Shown one piece after another: positions 1-5,569 of a stretch of 7,633 bases of DNA. The stretch covers positions 1 to 7,633 of the forward strand of contig CACZSV010000165.1 in assembly GCA_902783925.1 (NCBI GenBank). The letters run 5' to 3'. The notes beneath the pieces are model-generated. The model searched no databases and was not told where the DNA came from. It saw only the letters and a program-made list of their open reading frames with translations. Each line of letters opens with the position of its first letter. The first letter of the stretch is position 1. Position numbers and translations under genes: made by a program. The DNA is from an uncultured Coriobacteriaceae bacterium. Lineage in GTDB: Bacteria; Actinomycetota; Coriobacteriia; Coriobacteriales; QAMH01.

Positions 1-441
1 CGTGCCCGCAAAGTAGCGATGGGCCCACGTGTCGGCGAGCACATGCATGGCAAGACCCGTCGCCTGAGCACCCTTACCCCGCGCGAGCTCCACCGTATCA
101 AGCAGCAAATCGCCGTTCGGACCGCATATCAAGCGATACTTGTTGCGGTAGCGCCTGCCACCCTTACCCACCTGCGCATGCAGATCACGGGGCAAAAAGT
201 GAAACGATGCCCAGATGCGGGTGATGTCGGCTCGACCAAGCAGGTCCGTTCGCGCCGAGGCCATCTCTACCGGCAGCTGCGTTGTTGCCGCCGACACAGG
301 ACCGCCAATGCGCTTGAGGAATGTCTTCGAACACTTGTCGACGAGAAAGGCGCTATAGCTGATGTCCAGGCTCTCTTCTTGCGAGTAGCCCGCGATCAGT
401 GCCGCGCAGTATGTGCCGTAGTAATGGAAGCTCCTCTCCAT
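1..441 (-). CDS. DUF6765-like protein, C-terminus cut by window edge
   Basis: This reading frame stays open from an ATG at 441 to the left edge, giving 147 N-terminal residues. The protein starts MERSFHYYGTYCAALIAGYS and the visible part ends with MHVLADTWAHRYFAGT (residues 132-147). An early F-H-Y-Y-x-T-Y motif and a later H-V-L-A-D-T-W-A-H block resemble, from memory, the uncharacterised DUF6765 family; the conserved His and Asp residues hint at a metal site, which is inference. No signal peptide or membrane segment is visible. The start is supported by an AGGTAGG-like ribosome binding site just upstream and by the 9-base gap after the stop of the preceding minus-strand gene, which suggests co-translation in one operon. 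The overlapping plus-strand frame at 19-690 is a shadow. Function is unknown; family assignment is moderately sure. Confidence 0.75.
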   Translation of the reverse strand, partial: MERSFHYYGTYCAALIAGYSQEESLDISYSAFLVDKCSKTFLKRIGGPVSAATTQLPVEMASARTDLLGRADITRIWASFHFLPRDLHAQVGKGGRRYRNKYRLICGPNGDLLLDTVELARGKGAQATGLAMHVLADTWAHRYFAGT

Positions 442-450
442 GACGCCTAC

Positions 451-930
451 CTAAACTGTCGCCTTGTTCAGATTTCGCAAGCGCACGGAGCAGTACACCA
501 CCGTCGCAAGCGCGGCAAACGATGTTGTCTCGACGGCAATTGTCACCAACGTATCGAAGGGCGAAAGCGTATACGCCGTGCCGAATGCAGTAGTGATAGC
601 CGAAAACGCGTTCACCAACGCAGCAAGCGATGCGACGACCAGGTAAAACGGATGCTTCTTATTGCCGCGCCCCTCCGATCGCGCCGATAGCCCGATGAAC
701 AAACGCACGGAAAGGTCGATGCAGACCATGACCCCCAGCACGATGATGACGTAGATCATCATAGTCTCGTTCACAGAACCGAACAGCTCGGATCTCGTCT
801 CGCTATCGGCGAGTATGAGAAAAATCGCAGCCTTCAGCAGACCCCATGCGCCGAACGCGATAACGGCATCGCCGGCGATAATCAGCGTGTCCTGGAGGCG
901 CCGTAAGCGTGCTTGTTGCGAGTACATCAT
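451..930 (-). CDS. small four-helix integral membrane protein, unknown function
   Basis: A 159-residue protein with four hydrophobic stretches at about residues 15-40, 57-80, 94-118 and 127-149. The short loops are polar, and basic runs at residues 8-11 (RLRR), 84-92 (RSEGRGNKK) and 150-156 suggest cytoplasmic N and C termini by the positive-inside rule. The start ATG at 930 is doubled (MM) and is the first possible start after an in-frame TGA at 963-961. No strong Shine-Dalgarno is visible, so initiation may be weak or depend on other signals. It precedes the DUF6765-like gene by 9 bases on the same strand, so the two are probably one transcript and may act together at the membrane. I recognise no family motif and assign no function. 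Confidence 0.7.
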   Translation of the reverse strand: MMYSQQARLRRLQDTLIIAGDAVIAFGAWGLLKAAIFLILADSETRSELFGSVNETMMIYVIIVLGVMVCIDLSVRLFIGLSARSEGRGNKKHPFYLVVASLAALVNAFSAITTAFGTAYTLSPFDTLVTIAVETTSFAALATVVYCSVRLRNLNKATV

Positions 931-963
931 ATCGTAGTTGCGACGTGGCCAGCCTACATATCA

Positions 964-969
964 ATCATA
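964..969 (-). promoter_or_regulatory. possible -10 element for the 451-930 gene
   Basis: On the minus strand this reads TATGAT, five of six matches to the -10 consensus, and would start transcription about 27 bases before the ATG at 930. No convincing -35 is present 16-18 bases upstream, so this is a weak call based on one hexamer and position. Confidence 0.3.
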
Positions 970-1133
970 CAATGCTACGGTGCGTCTCCGGCCTCATGGC
1001 GCACCGCATAGCCGATTATAAGCCTTACTCCCCGAAAAAATAACGCCGTACTAGCGCATCTTTGAAGTGCTTGATTGGAGGCAATCGGTTGTCCTTGCGA
1101 GCCTCACGCCTACTGCACACGAGTGCCCATGGT

Positions 1134-1147
1134 TTGGTTTTCACCAA
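1134..1147. repeat. palindrome TTGGTTTTCACCAA, copy 1 of 2
   Basis: The arms TTGGT and ACCAA flank a four-base centre, and the pairing extends by one A-T pair to TTTGGT/ACCAAA at 1133-1148. Copy 2 lies 68 bp downstream and is identical at 12 of 14 positions. The pair could be a duplicated operator or two small hairpins. No T-run follows on either strand, so a terminator is unlikely. Confidence 0.5.
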
Positions 1148-1201
1148 ATCTTAGGCAGGACGGACCAACCGCGCATGGCAGCATGAAGGCGCTGGCGCAC
1201 C

Positions 1202-1215
1202 TTGGTTAACACCAA
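1202..1215. repeat. palindrome TTGGTTAACACCAA, copy 2 of 2
   Basis: The arms TTGGT and ACCAA flank a four-base centre, and pairing extends to CCTTGGT/ACCAAGG at 1200-1217 with loop TAAC. It differs from copy 1 only in the two central bases TT versus AA. It lies about 85 bp beyond the end of the tRNA terminator and far from any called start codon, so a target gene is not evident. Confidence 0.5.
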
Positions 1216-1300
1216 GGCTCCAACTGCAAGGCAATCGTGCAATTAATCTCCAGATTATTGACAGATGTCCCCAAACATATCCCCATCCGCATTGGAGCAA

Positions 1301-1334
1301 GCAAAGAGGCCAGCTGCATGATGCTGCTGGCCTC
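1301..1334 (-). terminator. intrinsic terminator of the tRNA operon
   Basis: On the minus strand, 8 bases after the CCA of tRNA-Glu, GAGGCCAGC and GCTGGCCTC form a perfect 9-bp stem (1306-1314 with 1326-1334). A further 3-bp GCA/TGC pairing lies inside after an A-A mismatch. The stem is followed by TTTGCTTGC, a short and interrupted U-tract. Position directly after the tRNA pair supports a terminator or 3' processing hairpin. Confidence 0.75.
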
Positions 1335-1342
1335 GTTCTTCT

Positions 1343-1419
1343 TGGCAGCCCGTACGAGATTCGAACTCGTGATCTCCGCCTTGAGAGGGCGGCGTCCTAA
1401 ACCGCTAGACGAACGGGCC
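1343..1419 (-). tRNA. tRNA-Glu, anticodon CTC
   Basis: The minus-strand sequence folds as a complete tRNA of 77 bases including an encoded CCA at 1345-1343. The acceptor stem pairs GGCCCGT with ACGGGCT, with a G-U at pair 1-72, and the discriminator is G. The anticodon stem CCGCC/GGCGG holds the loop CTCTCAA, giving anticodon CTC, which reads the Glu codon GAG. The T arm is ACGAG-TTCGAAT-CTCGT, with the invariant TTCGA core, and the variable loop has 5 bases. It lies 16 bases downstream of tRNA-Gln in the same transcript. Confidence 0.97.
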
Positions 1420-1435
1420 ATATGTACATGCGCCT

Positions 1436-1509
1436 TGGCTGGGGTGGAAGGAGTCGAACCCTCACTGACGGAACCAGAATCCGCTGTCCTACCATTAGAC
1501 GACACCCCA
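1436..1509 (-). tRNA. tRNA-Gln, anticodon CTG
   Basis: A complete 74-base tRNA on the minus strand with an encoded CCA at 1438-1436 and discriminator G. The acceptor stem pairs TGGGGTG with CACCCCA, with the U1-A72 pair typical of bacterial tRNA-Gln. The anticodon stem GCGGA/TCCGT holds the loop TTCTGGT, giving CTG, which reads the Gln codon CAG. The T arm is GAGGG-TTCGACT-CCTTC. It is the first gene of the tRNA-Gln/tRNA-Glu operon, about 32 bases after the predicted transcription start. Confidence 0.97.
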
Positions 1510-1547
1510 GTGCTCGAGTGCCGAACCCTTGTGTGGCGCGAGATTGG

Positions 1548-1576
1548 ATAATACGTAATCGCACCGATTGCGTCAA
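1548..1576 (-). promoter_or_regulatory. sigma70-type promoter of the tRNA operon
   Basis: On the minus strand, TTGACG (1576-1571) and TATTAT (1553-1548) are separated by exactly 17 bases, with five of six matches in each hexamer. Transcription would start near 1541, leaving a leader of about 32 bases before tRNA-Gln. This is the best-matching promoter in the window, as expected for a stable RNA operon. Confidence 0.88.
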
Positions 1577-1614
1577 GTCGAACGAGAAAAAAGTTTTCGA
1601 GCAAGCACTCGATA

Positions 1615-1632
1615 CCCGCAAGGTTTTGCGGG
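1615..1632. repeat. small hairpin CCCGCAA-GGTT-TTGCGGG
   Basis: A perfect 7-bp inverted repeat with a four-base loop lies between the divergent tRNA and regulator promoters. The plus strand after it reads GCGTTTGC, too poor in T for a confident terminator. It may be a small insulating hairpin or a protein site; no function is assigned. Confidence 0.35.
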
Positions 1633-1658
1633 GCGTTTGCTCACCAACCAGACATGTG

Positions 1659-1687
1659 TTGCCCTGCTCGCTCGCTCATGGCACAAT
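1659..1687 (+). promoter_or_regulatory. candidate promoter of the regulator gene
   Basis: TTGCCC (1659-1664) and CACAAT (1682-1687) are spaced by 17 bases, with four of six matches in each hexamer. The -10 lies inside the palindrome at 1677-1697, so a protein bound there would block it. A start near 1694 gives a 40-50 base leader. The match is weak and rests mainly on spacing and position. Confidence 0.35.
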
Positions 1688-1697
1688 TCGTGCCATG
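1677..1697. promoter_or_regulatory. operator-like palindrome CATGGCAC-N5-GTGCCATG
   Basis: Perfect 8-bp arms flank the centre AATTC. With a T-T mismatch, two more pairs extend the symmetry to 1674-1700. It lies 45-65 bases upstream of the regulator start and covers its candidate -10, the usual place for an autoregulatory operator. The core TGGCAC-N5-GTGCCA recurs at 4367-4383. Binding by the adjacent regulator is inference. Confidence 0.6.
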
Positions 1698-1741
1698 TGC
1701 CAAACGTACAGACGTCACCAAGAAACGAAAGCGCCGTGAAA

Positions 1742-2977
1742 ATGACCAAGATCATTGCCAAGAAGCTCGACTTTCTCATGAGTCTCACAAACACGTCCAA
1801 CAGTCAGCTTGCACGCGAGCTCAAATTTGATGCATCCTACGTCAGCCGTATACGCAGCGGAAAGCGCGGCATCCCCCTGCACCAGCCCTTCGCCTATCCA
1901 GCAGCCGCCTATCTGGCGACGCGCGTCAACGAGAATTACCAGGCGCGTTCGCTCGAGCAAGCGCTGGGAATTTCGGGAGAATGGCCAGCGGACCCAAAGG
2001 AAGCCGCCCGTATTCTCGAAGAGTGGATTCTCAGCGACTCGACTCCCGTTAATATCAGCTTTGGCACCCTCTTCGACTCGCTGACTCCGCCCGCAACTCT
2101 CCAGCACGCACCGAGCACTCCCCCATACAGCCCCAAGAAGCATGCGGATGGCAAGCTCGTCGAGGCACGTTGTTTTTACGGCGTACCCGGCAGGCGCGAC
2201 GCCGTAATCGCGTTTCTCTCGAACTTGGCAGAGCATCAACAAGACTATGAGCTGCTCCTGTATTCCGATGAACCGCTCGAATGGCTCACGGGAGATGCAG
2301 CGTTTGCAGCCCAGTGGACAGCGCTACTCGCTCAGATAATAGACAACGGCAGCACCATCAAGATTATTCATACGCTCACGCGTGACGTCGGCGAGATGCT
2401 CGACGCCGTGCAAAGCTGGCTTCCGTTCTACCTGAAAGAAGCTGTGACTTCGTATTATTGTCCAAAACTGCGTGATGGAATCTGCCAGCGAACTCTCATA
2501 ATTGCGCGCGATACACTCGCCCTGACATCTAACGCGGTCAAGGGCAACATAGACCACGCCGCATCTGTGCTCGTCGACGACAAAGAGTCCGTTGATGCAT
2601 TCGAGCATGAGTTCACCGACTTATTCGCGCTATGCAAACCGCTTGTCACGGTCATCTCGTTATCGAACAGAAAAAAGGTGCACAAGGCATTGGACGAGCT
2701 GAAAAACGAAGATGCGCTGATTACACTCGCGCATAGCCCTCTCTGCACCAACCCCGTCGCTGTGCTCGCCGATGAGCTCCCGGAAAACGAAAGCGAGTCA
2801 ATCGCGAAAATCGAGCAGCGCATTGAATTGCTTGTGACGAGCAAGTTGCCAGAACGCACCTTTGCCCTGATACGCCCCGACCGAGGCTTTGCGCTCGTTA
2901 ACCTGAGCGAGATGCCCACGGTTATGCATGTCTCGGAGCGCCTGCTCACAGTCGCGTTCGTAGATTACCTAGAATAA
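1742..2977 (+). CDS. helix-turn-helix regulator with unassigned C-terminal domain
   Basis: A 411-residue soluble protein. Residues 19-44 form an XRE-like helix-turn-helix: SQLARELKFDASYVSRIRSG has the spacing and the Ala, Val-Ser and Ile positions of that fold. A linker rich in Pro, Thr and Ser follows at about 110-135. Residues 140-411 form an alpha/beta-looking domain with blocks such as YELLLYSDEPLEWL (169-182) and KIIHTLTRDVGEMLDAVQSW (207-226); I recall similar unnamed regulators in gut anaerobes but know no ligand. No membrane segment is visible. The start is ATG 1742, or GTG 1736 two codons earlier; neither has a strong Shine-Dalgarno. The longer frame from TTG 1568 is rejected because it begins in the divergent tRNA promoter. 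The symporter gene follows 119 bases downstream on the same strand, making local control likely but unproven. Confidence 0.85.
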   Translation: MTKIIAKKLDFLMSLTNTSNSQLARELKFDASYVSRIRSGKRGIPLHQPFAYPAAAYLATRVNENYQARSLEQALGISGEWPADPKEAARILEEWILSDSTPVNISFGTLFDSLTPPATLQHAPSTPPYSPKKHADGKLVEARCFYGVPGRRDAVIAFLSNLAEHQQDYELLLYSDEPLEWLTGDAAFAAQWTALLAQIIDNGSTIKIIHTLTRDVGEMLDAVQSWLPFYLKEAVTSYYCPKLRDGICQRTLIIARDTLALTSNAVKGNIDHAASVLVDDKESVDAFEHEFTDLFALCKPLVTVISLSNRKKVHKALDELKNEDALITLAHSPLCTNPVAVLADELPENESESIAKIEQRIELLVTSKLPERTFALIRPDRGFALVNLSEMPTVMHVSERLLTVAFVDYLE

Positions 2978-3010
2978 GTCTGCAGGACAGGACCGGGGCT
3001 TCGCGCTGCC

Positions 3011-3023
3011 ACGAATCATTCGT
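3011..3023. promoter_or_regulatory. small palindrome ACGAAT-C-ATTCGT upstream of the symporter
   Basis: Perfect 6-bp arms surround a single central C, about 30 bases before the candidate extended -10 of the symporter. The position fits an operator near the -35 region. It does not resemble the palindrome at 1677-1697, so the same protein may not bind both. Confidence 0.35.
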
Positions 3024-3051
3024 TGCCGTCTGCCCAAAACATCCCGAACAG

Positions 3052-3060
3052 TGATAGCAT
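3052..3060 (+). promoter_or_regulatory. possible extended -10 promoter for the symporter
   Basis: TGA-TAGCAT fits the extended -10 pattern TGN-TANNAT, with four of six hexamer matches and no clear -35. It would give a leader of about 30 bases before ATG 3097. No terminator is visible after the regulator gene, so read-through from it is an alternative. Confidence 0.33.
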
Positions 3061-3096
3061 ATCAAGCTTGAAACACACGCTTTTGGAGGAGAGCAT

Positions 3097-4332
3097 ATGA
3101 AAAAGGTCTTCACCAGCCTGCCCTTTATCTTATTGGTTGCAGTCGTTGCCGGCATCATCATCGGGCTTTGTGCAAACGAGCAGTTCATGCTCGTCATCGT
3201 CACCATCAAGTACATACTCGGTCAGTTCATCAGCTTCTGCGTGCCGCTCATCATCATCGGCTTTATCGCACCATCGATCACGAGGCTCGGAAGTAACGTC
3301 GGACGCGTGCTCGGTCTTGCCCTCGTGCTCGCCTACGTCTCGTCCATCGGGGCGGCGTTCTTCTCGATGGGCGCTGGCTACGCGATCATTCCCAACCTCT
3401 CCATCGAGACAAATCCCGAAGGCCTGCGCGATCTGCCCGAAGTACCGTTCCAGCTCGACATTCCGCAGGTAATGGGTGTTATGAGCGCTCTTGTGTTCTC
3501 GATTCTCATCGGCCTTGCCGCGGTATGGACAAAGGCTGAGATCATCCCGAAGATCTTGAACGAATTTCAGCGCATCGTGCTCGCCATCGTGACGCGCGTG
3601 GTCATTCCCATCCTCCCCTTCTTCATCGCAACGACCTTCTGCGGGCTCGCCTACGAGGGATCCATCACCAAGCAGCTCCCCATCTTCATCGTCGTCGTCC
3701 TCATCGTCATCGTGGGCCACTACATCTGGCTTGCCTTCCTCTATGCGGTCGCCGGCGGGTATTCGAAGAATAACCCGCTGCAGGTGCTGCGCCATTACGG
3801 CCCTGCATACCTCACGGCAATCGGGACCATGTCTTCTGCCGCGACGCTCGCCGTCTCGCTGCAATGCGCGGGTAAAGCCGAGCCGCTGCGCAAAGATATG
3901 GTGAGCTTTGGCATTCCGCTCTTCGCGAACATCCACCTGTGCGGCTCGGTTCTCACCGAAGTGTTCTTTGTCATGACCATCTCGCAGATGCTCTATGGCG
4001 CGATTCCCGCGCCCGGCACCATGGTTCTCTTCTGCCTGCTGCTCGGCATTTTCGCAATCGGCGCGCCGGGCGTCCCCGGCGGCACCGTCATGGCCTCCCT
4101 CGGCCTGATCATCGGCGTTCTTGGCTTTGGCGACACGGGAACGGCGCTCATGCTCACCATCTTCGCACTCCAGGACAGCTTCGGCACCGCATGCAATGTC
4201 ACGGGCGATGGTGCGCTCACGCTGATACTCACCGGATATGTCGAGAAACACCATATTGAGCCCGACGAAAGCCTCAACACGAATCTCTTCAATACCGAAG
4301 ACGAGACGAAGATCGGGTTCGCAAAAAACTAA
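3097..4332 (+). CDS. SDF-family (DAACS) cation-coupled symporter, probably for a non-acidic substrate
   Basis: A 411-residue polytopic membrane protein of the sodium:dicarboxylate/amino-acid symporter family (GltPh fold). The serine-rich hairpin 1 is TMSSAATL at 244-251, hairpin 2 contains GAPGVPGG at 322-329, and helix 8 carries D360, T364, N367 and D371 in the pattern D-x3-T-x2-N-x3-D. These match GltPh D394, T398, N401 and D405. The position of GltPh R397, which binds the side-chain carboxylate, is G363, arguing against aspartate, glutamate or dicarboxylate transport. The NMDGT motif is replaced by HLCGS (280-284), so one sodium site is probably altered. I recall similar sequences in gut anaerobes. 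Start ATG 3097 follows GGAGGA at 3085-3090 with ideal spacing. It follows the regulator gene and ends before a strong hairpin. Family is certain; substrate is unknown. Confidence 0.95.
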   Translation: MKKVFTSLPFILLVAVVAGIIIGLCANEQFMLVIVTIKYILGQFISFCVPLIIIGFIAPSITRLGSNVGRVLGLALVLAYVSSIGAAFFSMGAGYAIIPNLSIETNPEGLRDLPEVPFQLDIPQVMGVMSALVFSILIGLAAVWTKAEIIPKILNEFQRIVLAIVTRVVIPILPFFIATTFCGLAYEGSITKQLPIFIVVVLIVIVGHYIWLAFLYAVAGGYSKNNPLQVLRHYGPAYLTAIGTMSSAATLAVSLQCAGKAEPLRKDMVSFGIPLFANIHLCGSVLTEVFFVMTISQMLYGAIPAPGTMVLFCLLLGIFAIGAPGVPGGTVMASLGLIIGVLGFGDTGTALMLTIFALQDSFGTACNVTGDGALTLILTGYVEKHHIEPDESLNTNLFNTEDETKIGFAKN

Positions 4333-4357
4333 GCACGGGAACAATCGAGCTGTCCTC

Positions 4358-4392
4358 GCCAAAATCTGGCACTCGTTGTGCCAGATTTTGGC
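4358..4392. terminator. perfect 15-bp hairpin after the symporter: terminator and/or operator
   Basis: Arms of 15 bp (4358-4372 and 4378-4392) pair perfectly around the loop TCGTT, starting 26 bases after the symporter stop. The GC-rich inner stem is flanked by AAAA and TTTT, so it could terminate in both directions, but the T-run is only four long and lies within the stem. The core TGGCAC-N5-GTGCCA is the same as in the palindrome over the regulator promoter, so it may also be a protein-binding site. It lies about 20 bases upstream of the -35 of the lipoprotein gene. Confidence 0.65.
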
Positions 4393-4412
4393 ATTGTCAT
4401 TATCCCAGCTTA

Positions 4413-4442
4413 TTGATGTTTTCTTGTAGACACATGTAAAAT
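4413..4442 (+). promoter_or_regulatory. promoter of the lipoprotein gene
   Basis: TTGATG (4413-4418) and TAAAAT (4437-4442) are separated by 18 bases; matches are four and five of six. Transcription would start near 4449, giving a leader of about 50 bases to ATG 4501. The in-frame ATG at 4441 overlaps the -10, which helps exclude it as the start. Confidence 0.6.
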
Positions 4443-4500
4443 GTTAGCTGCAGATTATGTCCGCTTTTGGACGACAATGCCGACGGCAAGGGAGGATCAT

Positions 4501-5340
4501 ATGGGCAAGATGAAAGTATTAGCTGCAGTTGTCAGCGCATGCGTGCTGTGCCTGGTGCTTGCGGGGTGCGGCGGAGGACAGTCCTCGGGCAGTGCAAGCG
4601 GCTCGGCCGCGAGCAGCGCTTCGCAAGCTTCGTCAAGCGTCGCGAAAAGCAATAAGGTCACTGCAGAGACAATCGTGGGAGACTGGCAGCTCGGCGCTGC
4701 GGATGTGAACGGTGCGCGTATGACCGGCGATCTTTCCCAGATGGGCCTGAGCTTCAAGCTCACCTTCAAAAGCGACAATACCGTCACGATGAATATGGAA
4801 TCCACCATGTCGGGAACCACGCCGACAAGCGATTCGATTTCGGGCAACTGGACGTTCGAAAACGGAGTTGCGCATGCCACGTTCACGAACGAATCCAACA
4901 CGACGAATCTCGATTTCACCGCCAACGATGATGGAACCATCACCACGACCATGGAAGGCCAGGGTACCCTCACGTTCCAGCGCGACCCGAGTAAACCCGA
5001 ATACGACATTGCAAACTCAAAGCCGGTAACAGATATCGCGTCGATCGCAGGCAACTACACAATCGCAGGCGCGTATATGATGGGCATTTGCATCACCGGC
5101 GACACGAGCGCGTTTGGCATGGGCGATACGACCCTCGTCATCAGAGCCGATGGAACCGCCGATTACACGACCAGCGGCCACACGATTGCGATGAAGCTTA
5201 CCACCGCAAACGGCACGACAACGGCGAACCTCGAGGGCGTCGAGTGCCCCGTAACGATGACGGGCGACCTGTTGACTCTCGACCTCACGTCCGCTCTTGG
5301 CGGCGGCACGCAGATGGCAAGCTTCTTCAAGAAAGCCTAA
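4501..5340 (+). CDS. secreted lipoprotein with two tandem related domains, unknown function
   Basis: A 279-residue protein with a lipoprotein signal peptide: basic start (MGKMK), hydrophobic core 6-20 and lipobox LAGC with the modified cysteine at 23. A Gly/Ser/Ala-rich tether follows at 24-50. Two related domains, about 56-161 and 178-276, each begin with I-x-G-(D/N)-(W/Y), have a short M/T-G-D segment about 20 residues later and then strands such as LTFKSDNTVTM (87-97) and LVIRADGTADY (212-222). This suggests an internal duplication of a beta-rich, lipocalin-like fold; the fold is inference. Start ATG 4501 follows GGAGG at 4491-4495 with 5-base spacing. The longer frame from 4441 would bury the signal peptide behind 20 polar residues. 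The gene has its own promoter and terminator, so it is a single-gene unit. No ligand or function is recognised. Confidence 0.9.
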   Translation: MGKMKVLAAVVSACVLCLVLAGCGGGQSSGSASGSAASSASQASSSVAKSNKVTAETIVGDWQLGAADVNGARMTGDLSQMGLSFKLTFKSDNTVTMNMESTMSGTTPTSDSISGNWTFENGVAHATFTNESNTTNLDFTANDDGTITTTMEGQGTLTFQRDPSKPEYDIANSKPVTDIASIAGNYTIAGAYMMGICITGDTSAFGMGDTTLVIRADGTADYTTSGHTIAMKLTTANGTTTANLEGVECPVTMTGDLLTLDLTSALGGGTQMASFFKKA

Positions 5341-5369
5341 TGACTTAGGCATTGATCACGAGTTTTTGA

Positions 5370-5400
5370 AGCGTCCGGTTTAATACCGGACGCTCTTTTT
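5370..5400 (+). terminator. strong intrinsic terminator of the lipoprotein gene
   Basis: AGCGTCCGGT (5370-5379) and ACCGGACGCT (5385-5394) form a perfect 10-bp stem with loop TTAAT. It is followed after one C by TTTTTGTT. The distance of 30 bases from the stop codon and the clean T-run make this a textbook rho-independent terminator. Confidence 0.95.
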
Positions 5401-5429
5401 GTTCAGCACGCAAGAAGCTGATGAGTGGG

Positions 5430-5476
5430 CAGTGGGTCGGCATGACGTTTTTCACGACCCACTGATGCCGACTCGC
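5430..5476. other. overlapping, mutually exclusive inverted repeats
   Basis: Stem I pairs CAGTGGGTCG (5430-5439) with CGACCCACTG (5455-5464), a perfect 10 bp. Stem II pairs 5432-5443 with 5465-5476, 12 bp including two G-U pairs, with a perfect core GTCGGCAT/ATGCCGAC. Both use bases 5432-5439, so only one can form fully. The segment lies between the lipoprotein terminator and the candidate promoter of the ABC transporter gene. No promoter is evident upstream, so it is unclear that it is transcribed. It could be a switching RNA leader, a DNA-level site or a small repeated element. Confidence 0.5.
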
Positions 5477-5540
5477 ATCGAAAAGCACGGAAGCCATCGC
5501 TCCTCAACCGTGATGATTTCATAACGTTTACGTATGGTCA

Positions 5541-5569
5541 TCGAATTAACCTCGTGTTTTCCATACAAT
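5541..5569 (+). promoter_or_regulatory. candidate promoter of the ABC transporter gene
   Basis: TACAAT (5564-5569) matches five of six -10 positions, and TCGAAT (5541-5546) lies 17 bases upstream but matches only three of six, so activation may be needed. The inverted repeat GTATGG (5532-5537) / CCATAC (5561-5566) brackets this site and overlaps the -10, a possible operator. The leader would be about 36 bases. Confidence 0.45.

Larger units (their letters stand above)
970..1300. other. intergenic region without a convincing gene
   Basis: About 330 bases separate the promoter region of the membrane-protein gene from the tRNA terminator. I see no known RNA gene and no gene with a good ribosome binding site. 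It contains a 7-bp inverted repeat, CGGTGCG at 978-984 with CGCACCG at 1000-1006, and two related palindromes listed separately. A 39-codon minus-strand frame (1025-1144, GTG start) has no Shine-Dalgarno and is not called as a gene. A perfect TTGACA at 1258-1263 has no -10 partner at normal spacing. Confidence 0.6.

Noticed and set aside
19..690. Plus-strand frame of 223 codons
   Set aside because: It lies opposite the DUF6765-like and membrane-protein genes and its product is Arg/Cys/His-rich without family motifs, as expected of a shadow.
1206..1739. Several frames on both strands across the tRNA operon
   Set aside because: They run through two complete tRNA genes and their promoter; no independent start signals support them.
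1568..1741. Longer N-terminus of the regulator from TTG 1568
   Set aside because: It begins within the divergent tRNA promoter, has no ribosome binding site, and would place the candidate promoter and palindrome inside the gene.
3130..4362. Minus-strand frame of 410 codons opposite the symporter
   Set aside because: The product is extremely rich in Asp, Glu, His and Arg, the mirror of a hydrophobic protein on the plus strand. The symporter has clear family motifs and a strong ribosome binding site.
4367..4383. TGGCAC-N5-GTGC resembles the sigma54 promoter core (GG and GC ten bases apart), also at 1679-1695
   Set aside because: Both are perfect palindromes that explain the match, the -12 element lacks the usual TTGC, and the likely actinobacterial host group is not expected to have sigma54.
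4441..4500. Upstream ATG 4441 as start of the lipoprotein
   Set aside because: It overlaps the predicted -10 and would put 20 residues before the signal peptide. ATG 4501 has an ideal ribosome binding site.
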